This document shows positions 17,105 to 24,050 of a DNA stretch of 64,000 bases, one piece after another; within the stretch, counting starts at the first letter, position 1; the number at the start of each line of letters is the position of its first letter. Under the pieces are notes generated by a model, which was not told the DNA's origin, did no database searches, and saw nothing but the letters and a program-made list of their open reading frames with translations. Made by a program: the position numbers and the translations under genes. Source of the stretch: Nocardia alni (GTDB lineage: Bacteria > Actinomycetota > Actinomycetes > Mycobacteriales > Mycobacteriaceae); NCBI RefSeq assembly GCF_019038435.1, contig NZ_JAGPOX010000007.1, positions 47,867 through 111,866 of the forward strand, written 5' to 3'.

Positions 17105-17731
17105 ATGCGGAGCCCGGTTTTCGCGGTCTGGTACAGCGTGCTCATGAGTGGCGCCGAACCACTGCTGGTACGGCCGGTGCGCAAGGAGTTGCTGGCCGCC
17201 GCGCGCGGAAGCCTGCTGATCGTCGGTCTCGGCCCCGGCCACGACCTGTCCTACCTGCCGCCGTCGGTCACCTCGGTCACCGCGATCGAGCCCAATCCGG
17301 TGATGCGCAGGGTCGCCGGCCGCCGCGCACGCAAACTCGGCATCCGGTTCGACCTGATCGACGGCATCGCCGAGGCACTGCCCTTCGAGAGCGATTCCTT
17401 CGACACACTGCTGTCACCGTTCTTGCTGTGCAGCGTCGGTGACGTCCCGGCCGCACTCACCGAATTCCGCAGGGTACTCAGGCCGGACGGCGAACTGCTA
17501 GTCCTCGAGCACATTCGCGCCGAGGGCCCGATGCTCGGCAGGCTCCAGGATCTGGTGGACACACCCTGGCACGCCCTGAGCGACGGTTGCCACCCCAACC
17601 GGAGAACGAAAAGCGCTCTCGCAGCAGCCGGTTTCGCCGTCGCCGACCTTGTCACCGCAACATTTCCCCTCCCCACCCCGGTCTCGCCGTACCTGGTAGG
17701 CCGAGCCTCGGTCGACCCGCACCCCGCCTGA
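17105..17731 (+). CDS. Class I SAM-dependent methyltransferase
   Basis: A 208-residue methyltransferase of the type-11/UbiE-like group. The SAM-binding motif I is LLIVGLGPGHDLSYL near residue 40, the acidic end of strand 2 is AIEPNP, and the motif around residues 95-120 is IAEALPFESDSFDTLLS, followed by FRRVLRPDGELLVLEHI. The N terminus (SPVFAVWYSVLM) resembles phospholipid or quinone methyltransferases that dock on membranes. The ATG at 17105 follows GAAGGAGAAGG. The substrate is not predictable from context. Confidence 0.85.
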   Translation: MRSPVFAVWYSVLMSGAEPLLVRPVRKELLAAARGSLLIVGLGPGHDLSYLPPSVTSVTAIEPNPVMRRVAGRRARKLGIRFDLIDGIAEALPFESDSFDTLLSPFLLCSVGDVPAALTEFRRVLRPDGELLVLEHIRAEGPMLGRLQDLVDTPWHALSDGCHPNRRTKSALAAAGFAVADLVTATFPLPTPVSPYLVGRASVDPHPA

Positions 17732-18050
17732 CTTCTTCGGCGAGAGCGACGACGCTGTTGGCTACGGAGACATCCACGGCGGCGTCGCGGGCTTCGGTGA
17801 TGTGCTCGGCGCGACGTCGGCTTCGGTGCAGTAGGTGGCGATGCGGATCGAGCGCATGCGGAGTCGGTAGGTGTGTTCGAGGTCGGTGACCGGTCGGTCG
17901 TGCGGGACTTCGGAGAGATCGTCGACCAGATCCCGATCCTGCTGCTCACAGGGTCGTAACGCGGTGGCATCCGCCCGCTGAGTGCGCGTCGTGGGGATCG
18001 GGCGATCGCGGGGGCGAACGGCGGTGGGGCAGTCTCGGCCGGGGCGTGGC
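17732..18050. other. Convergent intergenic region, possible gene remnant
   Basis: There is no intact gene. The minus strand has a codon-like stretch, TDLEHTYRLRMRSIRIA, and in another frame HITEARDAAVDVSVANS, which would suggest a frameshifted relic of a small protein. No family is recognised. No strong hairpin terminator is seen between the convergent genes. Confidence 0.25.
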
Positions 18051-18524
18051 TCAGCGGGGGGTGTCGATGTGCAGGGCGACCATGGGCAGCGTGTCGACAG
18101 GTTTGCCGGTGGCCTGTTCGATGGTGCCGCGCAGTTTGTCCCAGGCTTGGGGGTGCTGCTGGACGTAATGGTTCAGGGCGGTGGCGGACTCGGGGTCGCT
18201 CATCGGGGTGGCGGTGGCGGGGACGCCGCGCCGGAATCCGGTCCACAGGCGTACTCGCGGGTCGGCCTGGATGTTGCGGTACCACTGGGCGGTGACGCCG
18301 AATCCGGAGACGATCACGTATTCGCCGGGGGCGGGGTTGTCGACGATCTCGAGGACCACGAATCGTGGTGCGCCGCTGCGGCGTCCGGTGTGTTGCAGCA
18401 TCAGCAAGCGGGAGCCGAAGACGAATCCGAGGCCGGCGCGGTAGAGCAGGATGGGGGCGCGCACGATCCACCGGGTTCGCAGGACTCGTGCGCCGAGGCG
18501 GGAGGTGAGACTGGCGTCGGTCAT
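18051..18524 (-). CDS. F420H2-dependent (Ddn-like) quinone/nitro reductase
   Basis: A 157-residue protein of the deazaflavin-dependent nitroreductase (Ddn/DUF385) family: split-barrel fold with LMLQHTGRRSGAPRFVVLE, the typical HTGRKSG cofactor-phosphate loop, followed by YVIVSGFGVTAQWYRNIQADP. Members use F420H2 to reduce quinones and protect against oxidative stress; the N-terminal helix often touches the membrane. It is divergent from the MarR gene and shares its operator region at 18662-18699. That links it to the MarR regulon here. Confidence 0.87.
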   Translation of the reverse strand: MTDASLTSRLGARVLRTRWIVRAPILLYRAGLGFVFGSRLLMLQHTGRRSGAPRFVVLEIVDNPAPGEYVIVSGFGVTAQWYRNIQADPRVRLWTGFRRGVPATATPMSDPESATALNHYVQQHPQAWDKLRGTIEQATGKPVDTLPMVALHIDTPR

Positions 18525-18661
18525 CTTCGTCCTTGTCGGGTTGCGTTGGGTTGCAGTGTCATTGGGTGTGTTCGCGGACGATGTCGGTGCGTTCGAGCTG
18601 GCGGGCGGGCGGTGGTTGTGAGAGCGCGGCGGTGGCTGGGGCGTGTGCCCGAATCGATGAA

Positions 18662-18699
18662 GATAATGGCACTATGCAACAGTTGCTATACGCATTATC
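18662..18699. promoter_or_regulatory. MarR operator within a divergent promoter
   Basis: The core GCAACAGTTGC (18676-18686) is a perfect palindrome about one base. It is flanked by GATAATG on the left and CATTATC on the right, which are inverted copies. GATAAT is a good -10 box on the plus strand toward marR and on the minus strand toward the Ddn-like gene. A repressor bound to the core would cover both start sites. TATGCAACAGTTGC is repeated exactly (reverse strand) before ctaG. Confidence 0.65.
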
Positions 18700-18774
18700 G
18701 CTGATTTCGGGTAACGATTGTTCGCCACGCGCAGGGATGCTGGAACTGCTTCGGACAGTACGTAAGGTGGATAT

Positions 18775-18793
18775 CCCCGGCTTCGGGCCGGGG
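18775..18793 (+). other. GC hairpin in the marR leader
   Basis: CCCCGGC, loop TTCGG, GCCGGGG: a perfect 7-bp stem, 33 bp before the marR ATG and downstream of its promoter. It could terminate or attenuate transcription into marR, or protect the leader RNA. Confidence 0.4.
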
Positions 18794-18826
18794 TGACCGG
18801 TTACTGGCAGCGACAGAGGTGTTCCT

Positions 18827-19315
18827 ATGCGACAAAGCGCAGGGGTGGTCGACGAGTCCGCCGACGAGATCACCGAAGCCCTGCTCATGGCGTCACGGTT
18901 GCTGGTCGGGTTGTCGGCGCGCTCGATCGCCCACGTCGACGAGACCATTACGATCACCCAGTTCCGCACCCTGGTCATCCTGTCCAGCCGGGGACCCTCG
19001 AAGATCGCCGATCTGGCCACCGCGCTGGACGTGCAGCCCTCGACCGCGACCAGGATGGTCGATCGGCTCGTCACCGCCGGCCTGATCGATAGGCATCCGA
19101 ACCCGCATTCGCGTCGCGAGCTGGTCATCGAATTGACCGTGCGCGGCCACGAGATCGTCGATGCGGTCACCGCCCGACGCCGTACCGAGATCGCCGCGGT
19201 CGTGGCGAAGATGCCCGAGCCGGACCGGCGCGGGCTGGTCCGGGCGTTGAGCGCGTTCACCGAGGCCGGCGGCGAAACGCATCCGGCGGCGGACGGCGTC
19301 GGCTACCAGCTGTAA
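18827..19315 (+). CDS. MarR-family transcriptional regulator
   Basis: A 162-residue MarR protein. The dimer helix lies at residues 12-45; the winged helix-turn-helix spans about residues 45-110, with ITQFRTLVILSSRGPSKIADLA, the recognition helix QPSTATRMVDRLVTAGLI and the wing RHPNPHSRRELVIELT. The wing carries the conserved Asp/Arg region in a slightly altered form (NPHSRR for DxxDRR). No Cys is visible, so thiol sensing is unlikely. It is divergent from the Ddn-like gene, and identical operator cores before itself and ctaG indicate autoregulation and control of the downstream membrane genes. Confidence 0.9.
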   Translation: MRQSAGVVDESADEITEALLMASRLLVGLSARSIAHVDETITITQFRTLVILSSRGPSKIADLATALDVQPSTATRMVDRLVTAGLIDRHPNPHSRRELVIELTVRGHEIVDAVTARRRTEIAAVVAKMPEPDRRGLVRALSAFTEAGGETHPAADGVGYQL

Positions 19316-19566
19316 CCGGGGGCGGTTCCACAACCGGGGGCGGTTCCGCGACTGGGGGCGGTTCCGCGACTGGGGGCGGTTCCGCGACTGGCGGCTGGGT
19401 TACGACGGGCGGCTGGGTTACGACGGGCGGCTGCGCTACGACGGGCGGCTGGGTTACGACGGGCGGCTGCGCTACGACGGGCAGCTGCGCCACGACCGGC
19501 AGCTGCGCCACGACTGGCGGCTGGGCTACGACTGGCGGCTGCGCCACGACCGGCGGTCGTGCCGCG
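19315..19566. repeat. 14-unit 18-bp minisatellite
   Basis: Fourteen consecutive 18-bp units follow the marR stop, for example acgggcggctgcgctacg and acgggcggctgggttacg, with variants at both ends. Because 18 is a multiple of three, the minus strand stays open as a Pro-rich hexapeptide repeat (PPVVAQ and PPVAEP types), but that frame starts inside ctaG and ends inside marR and is probably not a gene. The array fills the marR-ctaG spacer. Confidence 0.9.
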
Positions 19567-19609
19567 ATCGGGGCGGGGCCGGTAGCCGACGGCACCCCCC
19601 AGTCGATGC

Positions 19610-19630
19610 AGTACGCAACTGTTGCATACT
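19610..19630. promoter_or_regulatory. MarR operator upstream of ctaG
   Basis: AGTACGCAACTGTTGCATACT is a 21-bp palindrome with three asymmetric positions. Read on the other strand it contains TATGCAACAGTTGC, identical to the site at 18673-18686. It ends 12 bp before the ctaG ATG, so a bound repressor would block the promoter or initiation. Confidence 0.65.
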
Positions 19631-19642
19631 GCCATTGTGGGC

Positions 19643-20644
19643 ATGACGATGGAGACGCCGCCGCCGACACTGTCGGGCGTGCTGACCACGTGGACGGTGT
19701 CGCCGGTCGTGGACGGGCTTGTGCTGGCCGGGCTGGTGGCTTACCTGCTGCTGGTCTGGCGGATCCGCCGCCGGGGCGGCCGGTGGCCGGCGCATCGGGT
19801 GGTGTGCTGGTTCGCGGGCCTGGCCTGCCTGACGATCGCGATCGACAGTGCCCTCGCGGTCTACGCGCGCAGCCTGTTCACCGTGCACATGCTGGTGCAT
19901 CTGTTGATGATCATGGTGGTGCCCGCGCTCGTCGTATGCGCCCAGCCGCTGCGGCTGCTCTACGACACATCGGGTCCGCGGGTCCGTTCGGCCGCCGACC
20001 GGCTTCGCCGCGGACCGCTTAGGTTCCTGGTCTCGGCGTGGTTCACCGTCCCGCTGTACAGCGCGGTGATCCTGTTGACGCACCTGACCGGATTCCAGCA
20101 GGCGATGTCGACCCACATGTGGATTCACGACTCCGAACTGCTGCTCTACTTCGTCAGCGGTTATCTACTGCTGCTCCCGCTCGCCGGCGATGAGCTGACC
20201 GTGGAACCGCCCTGGCCGCACGCGCTGCGGCTGGTGGTGCTGGCGGTCTGTATGGGGCCCGACACCCTCGTCGGGGTCACGCTGATGATGTCCTCGACCG
20301 TGCTGGCCCCCGCCTACGCCGCCCATCGCGCCTGGGGACCGGGCGCGCTGTCCGATCAGAGCACGGCCGGGGTGATCATGTGGGTCGGTGGCGACGGCCT
20401 GATGATGCTGCTCATGATCGTCGTCGCGGGGCAATGGGTTCGCTCCGGTGATCGCGCGGCCAGTCTGGGGCCCTGGCTCGACGGTATCCGACGCCGCGCC
20501 ACGCTGGGCGACTCCGATCTCACCGGGGACGACATCGATGCCGAGCAGGCCGCCCTGGACGCGTACAACGCTCGCCTGGCCCGGCTGCACGGGCGCACCC
20601 CACACGCCGAACCCGCTGGTACACAACAGGTTAAGAGAGTGTGA
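19643..20644 (+). CDS. ctaG: CtaG-family cytochrome c oxidase assembly / copper protein
   Basis: This 333-residue polytopic membrane protein belongs to the caa3-type CtaG family (PF09678-type), thought to help load copper into cytochrome oxidase. About seven hydrophobic spans are visible; His/Met residues typical of the family occur in FTVHMLVHLLMIMVVP, STHMWIHDSELL and GGDGLMMLLM. The start is ATG 19643 or 19649; an upstream TTG lies within the operator and is unlikely. It begins a run with the lipoprotein (overlap TGATG at 20642-20646), the Met/His-rich membrane protein and the CopD-CtaG fusion, all consistent with periplasmic copper handling. Confidence 0.87.
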   Translation: MTMETPPPTLSGVLTTWTVSPVVDGLVLAGLVAYLLLVWRIRRRGGRWPAHRVVCWFAGLACLTIAIDSALAVYARSLFTVHMLVHLLMIMVVPALVVCAQPLRLLYDTSGPRVRSAADRLRRGPLRFLVSAWFTVPLYSAVILLTHLTGFQQAMSTHMWIHDSELLLYFVSGYLLLLPLAGDELTVEPPWPHALRLVVLAVCMGPDTLVGVTLMMSSTVLAPAYAAHRAWGPGALSDQSTAGVIMWVGGDGLMMLLMIVVAGQWVRSGDRAASLGPWLDGIRRRATLGDSDLTGDDIDAEQAALDAYNARLARLHGRTPHAEPAGTQQVKRV

Positions 20645-21306
20645 TGCGATATCGACGGCGTACCGCGCGAATAACCGTGCAGGCGATCGCGCTGTGCCTG
20701 GGAATCATCGCGGCGCTGACCGCATGCGCATCGAATTCCGGCGTGTCACAGGCATCCTCGGCGAGCACGTTGGACACCGGCAGCCCCGGCGATACCCTGC
20801 CGCTGGCGCTGGTGATGTCGCAGTGGCTCACCTGGCGATCGTGGCACGGCACCCGGCTGCCGTACGCGGACCGGTGGGGTCCGCTGCGGGTACGATCCGG
20901 CGTCGCAACGGGATTCGCGCACACCCCCGAGGGCGCCCTGCTGGCGATGATGCAGCAGCAGGCCCGGCTCGCGGCGGCCGACGACGCGGCCTGGCCTTCG
21001 CTGGCACGCGCGATGGCGGTCGTGGCACCCGCGGATCAGGTTCCGGCGCAGCGCGTGCCGACCGGTTTCGATACCCGGGGCGCTCTGCCGTTCTTCGCGG
21101 GCTTCCACTGGCTGTCCTATACCGCCGACCGCGCCGCCGGGGATCTGGCTCTGCAATTTCCCGATGGAACATTGAAATCGCTGCGGGCCCAGGAGGTCTG
21201 GCGCGGCTCGGACTGGAGGGCCGAGTTGCCCGCCGCCGGCGGCACGACGGTCCCGCTCGCGGGTCTGGACGGGTATCAGCCGTGGCCCTCGCTGCCTAGG
21301 CCGTGA
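20644..21306 (+). CDS. Predicted lipoprotein of unknown function
   Basis: This 220-residue protein has a lipoprotein signal: AIALCLGIIAALTAC with the lipobox Cys near residue 28. The mature part has PLRVRSGVATGFAHTPEGALLAMMQQQARLA, a motif I associate with hypothetical proteins of actinobacterial conjugative elements, and WLSYTADRAAGDLALQFPDGTLKSLRAQEVWRGSDWR. The start overlaps the ctaG stop (TGATG), so it is co-translated. In this setting it is an extracytoplasmic partner of the CtaG/CopD membrane proteins, or an unrelated passenger. No metal site is evident. Confidence 0.7.
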   Translation: MRYRRRTARITVQAIALCLGIIAALTACASNSGVSQASSASTLDTGSPGDTLPLALVMSQWLTWRSWHGTRLPYADRWGPLRVRSGVATGFAHTPEGALLAMMQQQARLAAADDAAWPSLARAMAVVAPADQVPAQRVPTGFDTRGALPFFAGFHWLSYTADRAAGDLALQFPDGTLKSLRAQEVWRGSDWRAELPAAGGTTVPLAGLDGYQPWPSLPRP

Positions 21307-21406
21307 GACCTGTGTGCGCGCACTCGCGGTGAATCGTCAGCGGTAGGAACTCGGCGGTACCGCGAGCCGACTACTGAAGGTGATCCCCAGAGTAAGCGAA
21401 ACACGA

Positions 21407-22018
21407 ATGCCGGATATGGGACCGATGGGTCCCGGTGCGGGACCCATGCCGCACCACATGGGTTCGATGACGACGATGCTGCCGGAGTGGGTGCGGCTGG
21501 TGTGGGCCCTGGTGCTGGTAGTCGTGGCCCTGCTGCACATTTGGCATGCGCGGTCGCTGTTGGGGCAGCCGCGGTGGTGGCATGCGGCGCACACCGCGAT
21601 GGCGGTGGGCATGGTCGCGATGTACGCCGCAGACCCCATGGGGCAGATCGGGCTCGACCGCGTACTTCTCGCGATCTTCGGGGCGCTGGCGGTCGTTCTC
21701 GCCGTGGTGACGATCGCGGTGGGACGCCGAGAGGGTGTGGTGAACCCGCTCTGGGTGATCACCGGGCTCGATACCGCGGCGATGGCCTACATGTCGGCGG
21801 TGATGCTGTGGCCCGGCACGATCGTGCACGCCGGGACTTGGATCGTGATCGGGTATCTGTGCGTGGATGCCCTCGCCTGGATATTCGGTGTGTGGGAACG
21901 CATCCCGGTACTGGAACGTCCCCCGGTCGGGTTGCGGGGGCACGACTCGCTCGATATCCGGATCAGCCTCGCGGTCATGGCAGCGGGGATGACGTACATG
22001 CTGCTGGCGATGGTGTAA
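21407..22018 (+). CDS. DUF5134-like membrane protein with Met/His-rich N terminus
   Basis: From ATG 21407 the protein has 203 residues; a GTG at 21380 would add nine. It has six predicted spans. The N terminus, MPDMGPMGPGAG then PMPHHMGSMTTM, has eight Met and two His in 24 residues, the kind of sequence used to bind Cu(I). Further Met/His residues occur in spans (WWHAAHTAMAVGMVAMYAADP and MAYMSAVMLWPG). The pattern resembles DUF5134 proteins found next to copD/ctaG in actinobacteria. It ends 3 bp before the CopD-CtaG fusion. A role in copper trafficking is inferred, not shown. Confidence 0.72.
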   Translation: MPDMGPMGPGAGPMPHHMGSMTTMLPEWVRLVWALVLVVVALLHIWHARSLLGQPRWWHAAHTAMAVGMVAMYAADPMGQIGLDRVLLAIFGALAVVLAVVTIAVGRREGVVNPLWVITGLDTAAMAYMSAVMLWPGTIVHAGTWIVIGYLCVDALAWIFGVWERIPVLERPPVGLRGHDSLDIRISLAVMAAGMTYMLLAMV

Positions 22019-22021
22019 CCG

Positions 22022-24046
22022 ATGAGTACGAATTCGGTTCGGACAGAACGTATCGGCAGCCCCCGGGACCAGACAGTGAGTGCGCGCCGCCGCGGGCCGG
22101 GCTCGATCCCGACGCTGGCGATCGGTTCGGTGCTCGGCGTCGCGATAGTGCTGACGGTGACCGTGCTGGTGCGGGACGCGCCGTACGCCGGGCAAGGCAT
22201 CGGTTATCCCGGACTGCCCAGCGCGGCGCTCTACGCGGTGTTGCGATGGGTGGCCGCGGTGGCCGGCGGTTTCACGGTGGGCGCGTTGGTGTTCGCGCTG
22301 TTCTGTGCCGCGGCTACCGCCCAGGGGGGTATCCAGGCGCCGGGGTATCGGGGTGTGCGGGTGGCCGAACTCGCCTCGGTGGTGTGGGTGCTGGCCGCGG
22401 TCGCGCTCGTCCCGGTGTCGGCGGCGGATTCGGCGGGCATGTCGACGTGGCGGATGCTGCGGATCGGCGGTGTGCCCGCGCTGATCGCGGCGGCGGAAAG
22501 GCCCAAGGCGTGGGTCGTGGCGGCGCTGTGCGCGATCGTGGTCGCGGTGCTTGTCCGGTTCGCGCTGTCGTGGAACAGCGTGTTCGGTCTCGCGGCGGTC
22601 GCCGTGGTCGCGGTGATCGCACCGGCGGTGGTCGGCAACGCCGGCGAGGGGCCGAATCACGATTACGCGACCGGCGCGGTCATCCTGTTCACCGCCGCGC
22701 TGTCGGTGTTGATCGGGCTGAGTTGGTGTGCGCTCGCCGGACACCGGCATCGCGCCGACCCGGCGGCGGTCGCGTTGATGCTGCGTCGTTATCGGATCAT
22801 GGTGGTCCTGTGTGTGGCGGTCATGGCGCCCACCGCCGCGATTCTGGTGATCATCCTGGCGCCGCCGTCGCGGTTCGGCGGGTGGTACGGCCGGCTCGGC
22901 GTGGCCGCGGTCGTGCTACTGGCCGCGCATGCGGGCCTGGCGTGGTCGGTCGGGCGGATCCGGGCGGATTCGCGGTGGCTCGCTCGCCTGCTGCGGATCG
23001 CGGTCGTGGCCGAGTTCGGCTGGCTGGCGGTGTCGGTGGTGATGGCGATACAGCCCGCGCCCGCGTTCGCGCGTCAGTCGTTCACCGCGCAGGAGGTATT
23101 CCTCGGGTTCGATCTGCCGCGTCCGCCCGATGTGTGGCGGCTGCTGACGGTGTGGCGGTTCGATGTGGTGCTGGGTTCCGCGTCGATCGTGCTCGCGGTG
23201 GCGTATGTGGCAGGGGTGGTGCGGTTGCGGCGGCGCGGTGACGCGTGGTCGTGGCGGAGGCTGGTGTCCTGGCTGTGCGGCTGTGCCGGACTGCTGCTGG
23301 TCACCTCGTCGGGGATCGGCGCGTACGGCTACGCGATGTTCAGCATGCACATGGCCGTGCACATGGCGCTGAACATGTTCCTGCCCGAACTGCTGGTGCT
23401 CGGTGCGCCGGTGACGCTGCTGTTGCGAGCTGTCGAGCCGGCGGGCCGGGACGCACCGCAGGGTCCCCGCGAATGGGTGCTGTGGCTGATGCATTCGCGA
23501 TTCATCCGGATCCTGTGTCATCCGCTGGTCGCGCTGGCGGTATTCGTGGTGTCGCTGTACGGGTTGTATTTCACCTCGCTGTTCGACCAGCTGATCCGGT
23601 TCCACTGGGGCCATCTGCTGATGAACATCCACTTCCTGCTCACCGGCTACCTGTTCTACTCGGCGATCATCGGCATCGATCCCGGCCCGCGGCGGCTGCC
23701 GCATCTGGCGCGACTGGGAATGTTGTTCGCGGTCATGCCGTTCCACGCGTTCTTCGGTGTGGCGACGATGTCGATGGACTCGTTGATCGGGCCCGTCTTC
23801 TATCCCGAGCTGCGGTTGCCCTGGATGACGGACCTGATGCACGACCAATGGCTCGGCGGCACCGTCGCCTGGATCTCCGGTGAGATTCCGGTGCTGCTGG
23901 TGGTGGGCACGCTGCTGGCGCAGTGGTCGCGGCAGGATCGTCGCGAGGCCGCGCGCGCCGATCGCCACCAGGACCGGTACCCCGAGGACGACGAACTCGC
24001 CGCCTACAACGCGATGCTCGCCCAGCTCGACCACGCCCGGCGTTGA
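22022..24046 (+). CDS. CopD-CtaG fusion membrane protein
   Basis: A 674-residue protein with about 15-16 hydrophobic spans. The N-terminal half (to about residue 360) resembles the copper-transport CopD domain; the C-terminal half (from about residue 370) is a second CtaG domain with FSMHMAVHMALNMFLPELLVLGAP and LIRFHWGHLLMNIHFLLTGYLFY, rich in His and Met. The same fusion is known in mycobacteria (Rv0102-like). It probably moves or delivers copper across the membrane for oxidase assembly. It is convergent with the P-type ATPase gene with a 4-bp gap. Confidence 0.88.
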   Translation: MSTNSVRTERIGSPRDQTVSARRRGPGSIPTLAIGSVLGVAIVLTVTVLVRDAPYAGQGIGYPGLPSAALYAVLRWVAAVAGGFTVGALVFALFCAAATAQGGIQAPGYRGVRVAELASVVWVLAAVALVPVSAADSAGMSTWRMLRIGGVPALIAAAERPKAWVVAALCAIVVAVLVRFALSWNSVFGLAAVAVVAVIAPAVVGNAGEGPNHDYATGAVILFTAALSVLIGLSWCALAGHRHRADPAAVALMLRRYRIMVVLCVAVMAPTAAILVIILAPPSRFGGWYGRLGVAAVVLLAAHAGLAWSVGRIRADSRWLARLLRIAVVAEFGWLAVSVVMAIQPAPAFARQSFTAQEVFLGFDLPRPPDVWRLLTVWRFDVVLGSASIVLAVAYVAGVVRLRRRGDAWSWRRLVSWLCGCAGLLLVTSSGIGAYGYAMFSMHMAVHMALNMFLPELLVLGAPVTLLLRAVEPAGRDAPQGPREWVLWLMHSRFIRILCHPLVALAVFVVSLYGLYFTSLFDQLIRFHWGHLLMNIHFLLTGYLFYSAIIGIDPGPRRLPHLARLGMLFAVMPFHAFFGVATMSMDSLIGPVFYPELRLPWMTDLMHDQWLGGTVAWISGEIPVLLVVGTLLAQWSRQDRREAARADRHQDRYPEDDELAAYNAMLAQLDHARR

Positions 24047-24050
24047 CCGG

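Noticed and set aside
17732..17960. Minus-strand coding-like fragments
   Set aside because: Two frames are needed to follow them and no family is recognised.
19257..19670. Minus-strand 137-codon frame encoding PPVVAQ-type repeats
   Set aside because: It starts inside ctaG, crosses the MarR operator and ends inside marR; its openness follows from the 18-bp repeat unit.
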